Origin: Bacteroidota bacterium
GTDB lineage: Bacteria > Bacteroidota > Ignavibacteria > Ignavibacteriales > Ignavibacteriaceae
DNA length: 64,000 nt
Assembly: GCA_021815405.1 (NCBI GenBank)
Contig: JAKAGV010000003.1
Location: forward strand, 248,001 to 312,000
Direction: 5' to 3'
Shown: positions 33,692-41,354 of the stretch, in pieces
How positions within the stretch are numbered: the stretch's first letter is position 1
Layout of the letters: each line of letters begins with the position of its first letter
The notes under the pieces: model-generated
Told to the model about the DNA's origin: nothing
Databases searched by the model: none
The model's input: the letters and a program-made list of their open reading frames with translations, nothing else
Made by a program: the position numbers and the translations under genes

Positions 33692-34732
33692 ATGATTATA
33701 AAAAAATATATTAGAAAAAGAGTAACTCTAAAAGATGTTGCAAATGTTTTGTCACTTACTCCTGCAACTGTGTCAAAAGCATTAAGTGATGGTAGTGATA
33801 TCTCTTTTGAAACAAAGGAAAAGGTTAAAAAAGTTTGTCAAGAACTTGGATATAGACCTAACTTATTAGCCAGATCATTAATTAGTAATAGAAGCAGAAT
33901 CTTAGGTGTATTGGTACCTGATTTACGGATTTCATTTTTTTCTGAAGCAGTAAGAGGTATGTACGAGGAGGCAAGTAGAAAAGGATATGAATGTATAGTA
34001 CTTGTACACGATGAAAATTTACATAAAGAAAGAAAAAAAATTGAGTTTCTAGCCGATATACATGCTGATGGTATATTGTTGAATGCAGCAGGAGGCAAAA
34101 GCAATTACGATTTATATAAAAAAATAAATGAAGAGGGAGTTAGAATAGTATGCTGGGATAGAAACTTAATAGATGGATTAGAATTTAAATCTGTAAAGAT
34201 AGATGACGTTGATGCTTCGTTTAAACTGACAACAAAACTAATTAAAGAAGGTAGAAAAAATATTTTATTCTTAGGTCCTAATACAGGGCTGAATTTGCTC
34301 AAAGATAGATTTAAAGGCTATAAATTAGCTTTAGAAAAAAGTAATATTGAATATAAGCCTGAGCTAGTGGTTCAATCATTTAGAAGTGTGGATGACAGCT
34401 ACAAAAAAATGCTGTCTATTATTGATCATGGAATAAAAATAGATGCCATCGTAAGTATAGGAGGTTTAGTAACATATGGTGCAGGGAAAGCACTTATTGA
34501 AAGAAACTTTTCAATACCAAAGGATGTAATTATCGGCGAGTTTGGTGACAATGATATAGTATATCGTTTAGGTGTACCTTTTTATACCGTCTTCCAATTT
34601 CCTTATGAAATGGGCAAACAGTCTACTGATTTGTTAATAAAAATGATTGAGACTCGAAAAGAGGATAAAGAGTTTAAAGATATAATAATCGATTCTAAGA
34701 TATATGAGAGAAAGCAAATCAATATGGATTAG
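33692..34732 (+). CDS. LacI-family transcriptional regulator of the rhamnose/BMC genes
   Basis: 346 residues. The N-terminal LacI helix-turn-helix reads V-T-L-K-D-V-A-N-V-L-S-L-T-P-A-T-V-S-K-A-L, and the hinge helix Y-R-P-N-L-L-A-R-S-L. The rest is a periplasmic-binding-protein-like effector domain (I-L-G-V-L-V-P-D-L, D-G-I-L-L-N-A-A, I-V-C-W-D-R-N). A palindrome with the central CG typical of LacI sites occurs before this gene, before pduL and twice before rhaA, always just behind a -10-like box. It is therefore most likely a repressor of its own gene and the whole catabolic locus, released by a rhamnose-derived sugar or sugar phosphate (inference). ATG 33692 is chosen; no strong Shine-Dalgarno is visible. 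Confidence 0.9.
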   Translation: MIIKKYIRKRVTLKDVANVLSLTPATVSKALSDGSDISFETKEKVKKVCQELGYRPNLLARSLISNRSRILGVLVPDLRISFFSEAVRGMYEEASRKGYECIVLVHDENLHKERKKIEFLADIHADGILLNAAGGKSNYDLYKKINEEGVRIVCWDRNLIDGLEFKSVKIDDVDASFKLTTKLIKEGRKNILFLGPNTGLNLLKDRFKGYKLALEKSNIEYKPELVVQSFRSVDDSYKKMLSIIDHGIKIDAIVSIGGLVTYGAGKALIERNFSIPKDVIIGEFGDNDIVYRLGVPFYTVFQFPYEMGKQSTDLLIKMIETRKEDKEFKDIIIDSKIYERKQINMD

Positions 34733-34748
34733 ACAACTATTTTTTTTC

Positions 34749-34781
34749 TATGATACTTAAAGGTTTTCGAAATTGATTAAG
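34749..34781 (+). promoter_or_regulatory. Promoter element and LacI-type operator 2 (before the BMC operon)
   Basis: The -10-like TATGAT at 34749-34754 is followed, after one base, by the 26-bp palindrome at 34756-34781 (CTTAA/TTAAG arms, core TTTCGAAA). The start of pduL is 35 bp downstream. No good -35 box is seen at 17 bp. Confidence 0.75.
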
Positions 34782-34815
34782 TTTTATTTATTATTAATGA
34801 TTAGCAAGGAACTTT

Positions 34816-35520
34816 GTGAAGAATTTTTTGAATTTAAATGTTTCTAGTGAGAAACTGACTGATTTAATTGAAAATGAAATTCAAAATTATTTTAAGCAGA
34901 AATTAATACCCGAAAAGATAAATGATAGAGAAAAATTTCAATTTCCACTCATACCATTGGGAATTTCGAACCGGCATATTCATCTTACCGAAAAGACATT
35001 TTCTCAGCTATTTGGTGAAAATACAAAGTTTGAAGAGATGCGCCCGCTTTACCAACCGGGAGAATTTGCTTCTAAGCATTTGTTAACAATTGTAGGACCA
35101 AAACTGCGAAGCATACCCAATGTGAGAATTCTAGGACCTCTAAGAAAATATGATCAGGTGGAGGTTTCTTTAACTGATGCAATTTTTTTAGGCATTGATC
35201 CACCGGTAGCAAACTCAGGTACATTAGAAAATGCCGCGCCTCTTACGTTAGTTGGTCCACTAAGCTCGGTATATTTAGAAAGATGTGCAATTGTAGCAAA
35301 CAGGCATATTCATATGTCGAATAAAGAAGCTGAAATATTCGGAGTAAAGAACGGTGATTATTGTAAAGTGCGGATCGGTGGAGAGAAAAGTACGATGTTT
35401 GAAAATGTTTTAATCAGGACAAATGATAATTGGAAACTACAAATTCATTTAGATACAGATGATGCAAACGCAGCCAATGTACGAGCAGAGACTTTCGTAG
35501 AATTTTTCGGAAAGATGTAA
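34816..35520 (+). CDS. pduL: Phosphate acyltransferase PduL (BMC phosphotransacylase)
   Basis: 234 residues from GTG 34816 (A-A-G-G-A-A upstream). Two PduL domains carry the paired zinc motifs N-R-H-I-H-L (~residue 54) and N-R-H-I-H-M (~residue 160). Reaction: acyl-CoA plus phosphate gives acyl-phosphate plus CoA; in this pathway lactyl-CoA would give lactyl-phosphate and regenerate CoA inside the shell. The first ~35 residues lie before the catalytic domain and form an amphipathic helix (E-K-L-T-D-L-I-E-N-E-I-Q-N-Y-F), as expected for an encapsulation peptide. First gene of the BMC operon, directly behind operator 2. Confidence 0.93.
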   Translation: MKNFLNLNVSSEKLTDLIENEIQNYFKQKLIPEKINDREKFQFPLIPLGISNRHIHLTEKTFSQLFGENTKFEEMRPLYQPGEFASKHLLTIVGPKLRSIPNVRILGPLRKYDQVEVSLTDAIFLGIDPPVANSGTLENAAPLTLVGPLSSVYLERCAIVANRHIHMSNKEAEIFGVKNGDYCKVRIGGEKSTMFENVLIRTNDNWKLQIHLDTDDANAANVRAETFVEFFGKM

Positions 35521-35529
35521 AGCTGAATA

Positions 35530-35829
35530 ATGAAGTTAGGCAAAGTAATAGGTAATTTAGTTTCAACCAAAAAAGAAGGAAACCTAGACGGATTAAGAAT
35601 TTTGATTGTAACATATCTTGATGAAAACATGATAGATACTAAAAAGACAGCAGCTTGTGTTGATACAGTAAATGCAGGAGATGGAGATATAGTACTTCTC
35701 TGTTCATCATCATCTGCTAGAATAACTCGAATGACTAGAAACTCTGCAGTTGACAATATAACAGTTGCAATTATTGAATCGATATCTTTCAATAACAGAT
35801 ATATTTCTAGAAAAGAAAACGGTAAATAA
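35530..35829 (+). CDS. BMC-P (EutN/CcmL-type) pentameric shell vertex protein 1
   Basis: 99 residues. EutN_CcmL fold signatures are the N-terminal M-K-L-G-K-V-I-G-N-L-V-S-T-K-K, the middle D-T-V-N-A-G-D-G-D-I-V-L-L and the end I-D-x-x-(V/I)-x-x-I-I-like D-N-I-T-V-A-I-I-E. Pentamers of this family cap the twelve vertices of the icosahedral shell. It follows pduL by 9 bp. It shares S-S-S-A-R-(I/M)-T with the copy at 38520, so these two are closest paralogues. A C-terminal extension of ~12 residues (N-N-R-Y-I-S-R-K-E) is unusual. Confidence 0.92.
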   Translation: MKLGKVIGNLVSTKKEGNLDGLRILIVTYLDENMIDTKKTAACVDTVNAGDGDIVLLCSSSSARITRMTRNSAVDNITVAIIESISFNNRYISRKENGK

Positions 35830-35830
35830 G

Positions 35831-36142
35831 TTGGAAATAAAATTTGAAAAACTAATTGAGGTTATTGTAAGAGAAGTATTAGAAGAGCTTTTGAAAATCG
35901 GAGTAAAAGTAGATTATAGTTCGGAACTAAAAAAGAATACTTGTTCGTGTAATAACACAAATAAGAATTTATACCGTGAAATATTAAACTTTAATGGATA
36001 TCGAACAGCAGTATTAACAGAAAAACAATTACTGTCTCTAAAACCAGAGACAGTTGAGATCGTTATACCTAAAGAAACTGTATTTACACCAGGGGCAAGA
36101 GAAATTATAAAAAAAAGAAAATTGATAATTAGTTACAATTGA
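35831..36142 (+). CDS. Small BMC-locus protein with helix tag and TPxARE-type domain
   Basis: 103 residues from TTG 35831, which gives M-E-I-K-F-E-K-L-I-E-V-I-V-R-E-V-L-E-E-L. The frame is open further upstream into the BMC-P gene, but that part reads as out-of-frame sequence. The N-terminal amphipathic helix resembles the encapsulation peptides of this locus. The second half reads A-V-L-T-E-K-Q-L-L-S-L, then V-E-I-V-I-P-K-E-T-V-F-T-P-G-A-R-E-I-I-K-K. The T-P-x-A-R-E element recalls the short N-terminal segment of EutT and related BMC accessory proteins (family memory). A C-S-C-N-N motif lies between. It is likely cargo or a cargo adaptor; enzymatic function is unknown. Confidence 0.6.
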   Translation: MEIKFEKLIEVIVREVLEELLKIGVKVDYSSELKKNTCSCNNTNKNLYREILNFNGYRTAVLTEKQLLSLKPETVEIVIPKETVFTPGAREIIKKRKLIISYN

Positions 36143-36165
36143 AAAACAAAAAAAAGGAAATAAAA

Positions 36166-36444
36166 ATGTCAAGAGTAGCATTAGGATTTGTAGAGACGCG
36201 CGGAAATACCGGCGCTGTACAAGCCATAGACGCAATGTTGAAGACTGCCAATGTTGAATTAGTTAAACGAGTAGAAATTGGCAGCGCTTATGTAACTGCA
36301 ATAGTCAGCGGTGAAGTTGGTGCAGTAAAATCATCTGTTGAAGCCGGCGCAGATGCAGCAGCTAAGATAGGTGAATTAGTGAGCACTAATATTATCCCGT
36401 CTGCGCATGAAGAAGTATTTGAATTAATCGGAATTGAAAAATAG
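36166..36444 (+). CDS. BMC-H hexameric shell protein 1
   Basis: 92 residues from ATG 36166 with A-A-A-A-A-G-G-A-A-A upstream; an in-frame TTG at 36139 overlaps the previous gene and is rejected. It is a single Pfam-BMC domain: L-G-F-V-E-T-R-G-N-T-G-A-V-Q-A-I-D-A-M-L-K-T-A-N-V, then I-V-S-G-E-V-G-A-V-K-S-S-V-E-A-G. The pore loop between strands reads V-E-I-G-S-A-Y, so G-S-A is at the hexamer pore. It tiles the facets of the shell and allows small polar substrates through. The C-terminus is short (H-E-E-V-F-E-L-I-G). Confidence 0.94.
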   Translation: MSRVALGFVETRGNTGAVQAIDAMLKTANVELVKRVEIGSAYVTAIVSGEVGAVKSSVEAGADAAAKIGELVSTNIIPSAHEEVFELIGIEK

Positions 36445-36454
36445 GAGTTGAAAA

Positions 36455-36757
36455 ATGGTAGATGCATTAGGTATAATCGAAACAGTCGGGTACACAGCCG
36501 CAATTCAAGCAGCGGATGCGGCGGTAAAATCGGCTAATGTAAAATTAGGTAAATGGATTAAGGTAGGCGGAGGCAGAGTAAGTATAATTATTCGAGGTGA
36601 TGTAGCGGCTGTAAAAGCAGCAGTAGAAGCCGGAGCCCAAGCAGCCAATAATATAGGTGAAGTAGTATCTGAGTTAGTGATTCCCCGTCCTTCTGATAAG
36701 TTATTGCCGAAATTCCCGATTGATCCCTTAACAACTGAAAAGAAATCTATAAAATAA
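36455..36757 (+). CDS. BMC-H hexameric shell protein 2
   Basis: 100 residues. BMC domain with [25 protein letters not shown] and [16 protein letters not shown]. The pore loop reads V-G-G-G-R, more open and glycine-rich than in paralogue 1, so permeability may differ. A C-terminal tail of ~20 residues after V-I-P-R-P-S is longer than usual. It starts 10 bp after the first BMC-H gene with a G-G-A-G site. The three BMC-H genes here (36166, 36455, 38233) are clearly paralogous. Confidence 0.94.
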   Translation: MVDALGIIETVGYTAAIQAADAAVKSANVKLGKWIKVGGGRVSIIIRGDVAAVKAAVEAGAQAANNIGEVVSELVIPRPSDKLLPKFPIDPLTTEKKSIK

Positions 36758-36773
36758 AATTTAAAGGATAGTC

Positions 36774-38201
36774 GTGAATATTAGTGAAGACCAATTAAAA
36801 GAAATTGTCCATAATATTGTTAGACAGGTGGTAAATCAGTCAGATAATATTTCTTCCTCAAAAAACTCAACCGACAAAGGAGACTGGGGGGTATTTGATG
36901 ATATGAATGATGCAGTGGAGGCAGCACATGAAGCGTTTCTGTTGTATAGACAACGGAGTGAGCAATGCCGAAAGACTATAACCGATTCAGTACGGCAAAT
37001 GGCACTAGATCATAAGGAAGAACTTGCTAAGATGACTGTTGAAGAAACAAAGATGGGACGTGTTAATCATAAAATAGCAAAGTTTGAAAACGCAGCGAAG
37101 TACAGCCCCGGGATAGAATATCTTCAACCGCAAGCATGGTCCGGGAAAAACGGGCTTGCATTGGATGTCTATTCACCATTTGGTGTAATAGGTAATATAA
37201 CTCCAAGTACTCACCCTGGTCCGACAATGATAAATAATATAATTATACAATTATGCGGCGGTAATACTATTGCCTTTAATCCACATCCTTCTGCCAAGAG
37301 ATTGAATGCAAAAGTTATACAACTAGCTAACCAATACATGGTAAAAGCAGGTGCGCCGAAGAACCTCGTTACTTGTGTGGCTGAGCCAACACTAGAAACA
37401 GCAAAGATATTGTTTGGTCATGAAAAAGTAGAACTCCTGTCTGTTACAGGTGGACCAGTAATGGTGGATATGGCTATGACATATCCTAAGAAAGTAATAG
37501 CCGCTGGTCCTGGAAATCCTCCTGCGTTAGTAGATGAGACAGCGGACCTAACATTAGCAGCAGAAGAAATAACCAGGAGTTCAAGCTATGATAACAACGT
37601 TTTATGTATAGCCGAAAAAGAAATATTTGTAGTAGAATCGGTCTTTGAATCTTTTATGAATGAAATGGAAAAAGCCGGGAACTACAGATTAACTGCTGAT
37701 CAGATGGATCAACTTGGAAAAATTGCATTGCAGCTTTCCGGCAAACATTGGCTTATAGGTCGTGATTATGTAGGACGAAATGCAAACGTACTTTCCAAAG
37801 CAATCGGTATAGAATTATCTGAAAATGTTCCGTTATTATTTGGCGAGACCGATCGAAATCATCCATGGGTAGTAGCCGAACAAATGACATCTTGTATACC
37901 GGTGGTAAGAGTGAAAGATTTTGAGGATGGACTACAGGCATCTGTAAAAGCAGAGCATAGGTTTAAACATACCGCAAGCATTTTCACAAAAGATATGAAC
38001 CGTGCAACTAAATTTACACGGGTAATGGACTGCGATGTACATACTATCAATGGAGGCACATTACGTGGAGATGGAGGCGAATTAGGAGAAGGTTATTTTT
38101 CACATACAATAGCTACCCCAACCGGTGAAGGCATTTGTACACCTCTTAATTTTGTACGTAAACGGAGAGTAATGACATACGGCGCTTATAGATTTGTTTA
38201 A
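36774..38201 (+). CDS. CoA-acylating aldehyde dehydrogenase of the microcompartment (PduP-like)
   Basis: 475 residues from GTG 36774 behind A-A-A-G-G-A. The first ~18 residues (I-S-E-D-Q-L-K-E-I-V-H-N-I-V-R-Q-V-V) form a helix of the encapsulation type, followed by a linker. The dehydrogenase part shows Y-S-P-F-G-V-I-G-N-I-T-P-S-T-H-P, G-P-G-N-P-P-A-L-V-D and the nucleophile in N-N-V-L-C-I-A-E (Cys278). Reaction: aldehyde plus NAD+ plus CoA gives acyl-CoA plus NADH. In this locus the substrate is expected to be L-lactaldehyde, giving lactyl-CoA. It is core cargo of the organelle, with pduL supplying CoA recycling. Confidence 0.94.
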   Translation: MNISEDQLKEIVHNIVRQVVNQSDNISSSKNSTDKGDWGVFDDMNDAVEAAHEAFLLYRQRSEQCRKTITDSVRQMALDHKEELAKMTVEETKMGRVNHKIAKFENAAKYSPGIEYLQPQAWSGKNGLALDVYSPFGVIGNITPSTHPGPTMINNIIIQLCGGNTIAFNPHPSAKRLNAKVIQLANQYMVKAGAPKNLVTCVAEPTLETAKILFGHEKVELLSVTGGPVMVDMAMTYPKKVIAAGPGNPPALVDETADLTLAAEEITRSSSYDNNVLCIAEKEIFVVESVFESFMNEMEKAGNYRLTADQMDQLGKIALQLSGKHWLIGRDYVGRNANVLSKAIGIELSENVPLLFGETDRNHPWVVAEQMTSCIPVVRVKDFEDGLQASVKAEHRFKHTASIFTKDMNRATKFTRVMDCDVHTINGGTLRGDGGELGEGYFSHTIATPTGEGICTPLNFVRKRRVMTYGAYRFV

Positions 38202-38232
38202 ATAGAATTAAAAAAAACATTGGAGAAATAAA

Positions 38233-38508
38233 ATGGCACAAAAAAATGCAATAGGTATACTCGAAACAAAAGGATTTGCACCATTGATTCAGGGTGCAGA
38301 TACTGCAGTAAAAGCAGCAAATGTAGAATTAGTTGAATGGCGACAAGTTGGAAGTGGTTATTTATCCTTTGTAATCGAAGGAGATGTAGCTGCTGTCCGT
38401 TCAGCAATAGAATCTGCAGCAGATGCAGCTTCAAAGATTGGCGAAGTAGTGTCGCAGTTGATCATTCCACGACCAGTTGATGAATTAGATAAGACATTTA
38501 ACAGATAA
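38233..38508 (+). CDS. BMC-H hexameric shell protein 3
   Basis: 91 residues. BMC domain with I-G-I-L-E-T-K-G-F-A-P-L-I-Q-G-A-D-T-A-V-K-A-A-N-V and I-E-G-D-V-A-A-V-R-S-A-I-E-S-A. The pore segment is Q-V-G-S-G-Y. It ends V-I-P-R-P-like (I-I-P-R-P-V-D-E-L). A T-T-G-G-A-G site lies nine bases upstream. It is separated from the other two BMC-H genes by the aldehyde dehydrogenase gene and followed by three BMC-P genes. Confidence 0.94.
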   Translation: MAQKNAIGILETKGFAPLIQGADTAVKAANVELVEWRQVGSGYLSFVIEGDVAAVRSAIESAADAASKIGEVVSQLIIPRPVDELDKTFNR

Positions 38509-38519
38509 TAAAGATGTAA

Positions 38520-38789
38520 ATGATATTTGCAAAAGTAATCGGCACGATTGTCTCATCGCAAAAAGATGAAAACTTGAACGGCAAAAAGCTGCTATTATGT
38601 AAAGAAGTCGATCACAATGGCAATCCATTGAATTCATATCATGTTGCTGTTGATGCAGTACAAGCCGGAGAGGGGAGCTTCGTCTTACTTTCTTACGGAT
38701 CATCTGCTCGAATGACAGAGACAACCAAGAACTCGCCGATTGATGCAGTAATTATTGCAATAATTGACAATGTTCAAATGACGAACTGA
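38520..38789 (+). CDS. BMC-P pentameric shell vertex protein 2
   Basis: 89 residues of EutN_CcmL type: M-I-F-A-K-V-I-G-T-I-V-S-S-Q-K, then A-V-D-A-V-Q-A-G-E-G-S-F-V-L-L and the C-terminal P-I-D-A-V-I-I-A-I-I-D. The G-S-S-A-R-M-T-E segment is shared with the copy at 35530. It is one of three adjacent BMC-P genes, each separated by about 11 bp or overlapping, so they are translated together. Confidence 0.93.
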   Translation: MIFAKVIGTIVSSQKDENLNGKKLLLCKEVDHNGNPLNSYHVAVDAVQAGEGSFVLLSYGSSARMTETTKNSPIDAVIIAIIDNVQMTN

Positions 38790-38800
38790 AAAGGTAAAGT

Positions 38801-39064
38801 ATGAAATTAGGATTGGTGGTTGGTGTAGTTTGGTCAACAAAGAAAGTAAGAGAAATAAACTGGTGCAGGATGTACATCGTTCAGCCAATATCAACAAGCG
38901 GAGAAGAAATAGATACGCCATTAGTTGTTGCAGATCCAAAGAACTTAGCAGCATGCGGTGACAAAGTTATATATGTTACAAGCACCGACGCTTCTCAGGC
39001 ATTTGAATCAGGATTCGCACCTGTTAATGCAAGTATTGTAGAGTTAGTAGATAAGATTGTTTAA
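38801..39064 (+). CDS. BMC-P pentameric shell vertex protein 3
   Basis: 87 residues: M-K-L-G-L-V-V-G-V-V-W-S-T-K-K, V-A-D-P-K-N-L-A-A-C-G-D-K-V-I-Y-V-T and the end P-V-N-A-S-I-V-E-L-V-D. The glycine-rich loop of the other copies is replaced by N-L-A-A-C-G-D, and the C-terminal strand differs, so it is a distinct paralogue. A-A-A-A-G-G-T-A precedes it. Its last base overlaps the ATG of the next BMC-P gene (T-A-A-T-G). Confidence 0.92.
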   Translation: MKLGLVVGVVWSTKKVREINWCRMYIVQPISTSGEEIDTPLVVADPKNLAACGDKVIYVTSTDASQAFESGFAPVNASIVELVDKIV

Positions 39065-39342
39065 TGTTTTTAGCTCGTGTAGAAAAAAAAATAATATCAT
39101 CTCAAAAGCATGATGCTTACAAAGGAAAAATAGTTTTTGCAGTGCAGCCAGTTTCACCTGATGGTACTGCTAAAGGCAATGAATGGATTGCAATCGATTA
39201 TGTAGGCGCAGGAATAGGTGATCTAGTAATATGCGGAGGAGCGCCGGGTGTTGCTAAGAATGTATTTGGCTTAGATCTTGCACCGATTAGAACATTGATA
39301 ATAGCCATTGTGGATAAGATTAATTACCATGATATAAATTGA
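39064..39342 (+). CDS. BMC-P pentameric shell vertex protein 4
   Basis: 92 residues: M-F-L-A-R-V-E-K-K-I-I-S-S-Q-K, W-I-A-I-D-Y-V-G-A-G-I-G-D-L-V-I-C-G and the end P-I-R-T-L-I-I-A-I-V-D. Translationally coupled to the preceding BMC-P gene through a one-base overlap. With four BMC-P genes in the operon, mixed or alternative vertices are possible. Confidence 0.93.
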   Translation: MFLARVEKKIISSQKHDAYKGKIVFAVQPVSPDGTAKGNEWIAIDYVGAGIGDLVICGGAPGVAKNVFGLDLAPIRTLIIAIVDKINYHDIN

Positions 39343-39352
39343 ACAATATGTT

Positions 39353-40654
39353 ATGACTTTAAAAGAGATTGAAAATTTTGGAATTATAGGAGCCGGCGGA
39401 GCAGGCTTTCCTACACATGCTAAATTAAATTCCAAGCCGGATACAATAATTATGAATGCAGCGGAATGTGAGCCGCTACTTCATAAAGATATGACATTAA
39501 TACTTCATCATAGTGATGAAATTTTAGAGGGTTTCAAAACGGTAATGGAAATAACCGGAGCGAAACAAGGAATTATCGGAATAAAAAATAAACATGCTGA
39601 AGAAATAGAATTACTCAATTCAAAAGTTAGCGGCAATATAAAAATAATTGAAGTAGAAGATGTTTATCCTGCCGGAGACGAGGTAACATTAATTTACATG
39701 ACTACTAAAAGGATTGTACCTCCAGGAGGGCTTCCTATTTCAGTTGGGTGTGTTGTACAGAATGTTGAAACGCTTTTTAATATAGGTATGAATAAACCGG
39801 TTATAGAAAAATTCATATCAGTTGCCGGAGCGGTTGAAGAACCTGCAACAATTAAAGTTCCGGTTGGAATCACGTATGCTGAGGTGTTATCACATTTTAA
39901 CATTACAGTTTCCAATTATGTCATTAGATCAGGCGGATTAATGATGGGAATTTTAGAAGATGATCTTAACAAAGTAATATCAAAGCGAACGGGAGCTTTG
40001 ATAGTATTGCCGGAAGATCATCATTGTGTTACAATGTATAAAAGATTTCCAAACGAACACGCTACCGACATAATTGCAAAAGCAGCGTGTGATCAATGCA
40101 GTTATTGTACAGAGTTTTGTCCAAGATATTTATTAGGACAGCCTGTCAGACCTGAAATCGCCATGCGTAATCGAATGTTTTCCAGAGAAGAACAACCCAT
40201 GCTTTCAGTAGGGAATTTATCTTGCTGTGAATGTAATTTATGTACCATGTATTCGTGTCCGGAAGGTTTAGATCCAAGAGGAGCGACAGTAATTGAGAAG
40301 CGGTTAGCAAGGGAACAGAATTTAAAGTGGAGTGGAGATGATATTACGGTTCATCCTATGTACGAGTATAGAAAAGTCCCAACCCAAAAACTAATGCAAA
40401 GGCTTGATGTTTTAAGTTTTAAGGATGAAGGACCGTACAAAGAATTAAATATTTATCCGAAGGTTGTAAGAATTCCTTTAGATCAACATGTTGGTGCTCC
40501 TGCGCAACCAGTTGTTAAAGACGGGGATTTGGTGAGAAAATATAATTTAATAGCTAAAGCAAGCGGGAAAATATCAAGTAATGTACATGCATCTATCAAT
40601 GGGGTAGTAGAAAAAGTAACTACCAAAGAAATTATGATATATAAAACAGAATAG
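39353..40654 (+). CDS. PduS/RnfC-like Fe-S flavoprotein of the microcompartment
   Basis: 433 residues. The RnfC-type nucleotide-binding domain shows G-I-I-G-A-G-G-A-G-F-P-T-H-A-K and N-A-A-E-C-E-P-L-L. It is followed by an SLBB domain (V-P-V-G-I-T-Y-A-E-V-L). Two 4Fe-4S sites follow: Cys246-x2-Cys249-x2-Cys252-x3-Cys256, and Cys291-x2-Cys294-x2-Cys297-x4-Cys302. The C-terminal barrel-sandwich part contains G-K-I-S-S-N-V-H-A-S-I-N-G. In the propanediol system PduS is a cobalamin reductase. No B12 enzyme is encoded here, so oxidising NADH and passing electrons out of the shell through the Fe-S trimer encoded next is the more likely job (inference). Confidence 0.9.
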   Translation: MTLKEIENFGIIGAGGAGFPTHAKLNSKPDTIIMNAAECEPLLHKDMTLILHHSDEILEGFKTVMEITGAKQGIIGIKNKHAEEIELLNSKVSGNIKIIEVEDVYPAGDEVTLIYMTTKRIVPPGGLPISVGCVVQNVETLFNIGMNKPVIEKFISVAGAVEEPATIKVPVGITYAEVLSHFNITVSNYVIRSGGLMMGILEDDLNKVISKRTGALIVLPEDHHCVTMYKRFPNEHATDIIAKAACDQCSYCTEFCPRYLLGQPVRPEIAMRNRMFSREEQPMLSVGNLSCCECNLCTMYSCPEGLDPRGATVIEKRLAREQNLKWSGDDITVHPMYEYRKVPTQKLMQRLDVLSFKDEGPYKELNIYPKVVRIPLDQHVGAPAQPVVKDGDLVRKYNLIAKASGKISSNVHASINGVVEKVTTKEIMIYKTE

Positions 40655-40769
40655 ACCGGAGTAACAGTAAATGCAGAAGCTGTGCAATTTATACTTAATA
40701 AAAATTCCTTTTTTTGTTCATCAATTGATGACGAAATGAATACTACATATCGAAGGGACATAAGAATTA

Positions 40770-41339
40770 ATGGAAAATAGAAATGCAATTGGAATAATAG
40801 AATTAGCAAGTATATATAAAGGTTTTGCAGTACAGGATGCAGTGCTTAAATCTGCAAATGTTGAAAAGCTTGTAGCAAGAACAATTTGTTCGGGAAAATA
40901 TTTTATGGTTGTACGTGGTAATGTTGCAGATGTTGAAACTGCTATAAGTATTGCAAGTGAAGTCGGAGGTTTTTCAGTAATAAATCTTACGACTATACCA
41001 AATATAGATCCAAGAGTATTTCCAGCGATATCAGGAAATACATTACTCCAAATAAGTTTAAATAAGGAAGTCGGAGCTATGTTAGTCTTAGAAACTTTTT
41101 CAGTAGTATCAGCAATTAAAGCTGCTGATTTTGCTGTAAAAGAAGCCGAACTTGATATCATAAGAGTTCACGTAGCTATGGCAGTTGGCGGGAAAGGTTA
41201 CGTAGTTATTACCGGCGATATAGGAGCGTTGGAAGCGGCAGTAAAACCTGCTGTAGATTATTGCAAGCAAGAAGGAATGTTAGCAGGATATGTTATAATT
41301 AAGAACCCACATAAAGATTTATTAAAAGAATTACTTTAA
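40770..41339 (+). CDS. BMC-T trimeric shell protein, PduT-like with Fe-S cysteine
   Basis: 189 residues made of two BMC domains in tandem: I-G-I-I-E-L-A-S-I-Y-K-G-F-A-V-Q-D-A-V-L-K-S-A-N-V, and a second A-M-L-V-L-E-T-F-S-V-V-S-A-I-K-A-A-D. Three copies form a pseudohexamer. The pore segment of domain 1 is A-R-T-I-C-S-G-K-Y (Cys40), matching the T-I-C-P-G-K loop whose cysteine holds a 4Fe-4S cluster at the PduT pore. It follows pduS (115-bp gap), its known electron partner in Pdu organelles. It is therefore likely an electron conduit through the shell. Confidence 0.92.
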   Translation: MENRNAIGIIELASIYKGFAVQDAVLKSANVEKLVARTICSGKYFMVVRGNVADVETAISIASEVGGFSVINLTTIPNIDPRVFPAISGNTLLQISLNKEVGAMLVLETFSVVSAIKAADFAVKEAELDIIRVHVAMAVGGKGYVVITGDIGALEAAVKPAVDYCKQEGMLAGYVIIKNPHKDLLKELL

Positions 41340-41354
41340 AATAGGAGTTATTAT

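Noticed and set aside
36139-36165. Longer TTG start for BMC-H 1
   Set aside because: It overlaps the upstream stop and adds a Lys-rich tail not found in BMC-H proteins; ATG 36166 has a ribosome site.
38198-38434. Leucine-rich minus-strand ORF opposite BMC-H 3
   Set aside because: It is antisense to a strongly supported BMC-H gene and its Leu-rich make-up is what the reverse of Gln/Ala codons gives.
40655-40769. In-frame open stretch after the PduS stop (TAG at 40652) and a 22-codon ORF at about 40671
   Set aside because: PduS already ends at the normal point of its C-terminal domain. The open stretch has no start and no family resemblance, so it is probably chance in AT-rich DNA.
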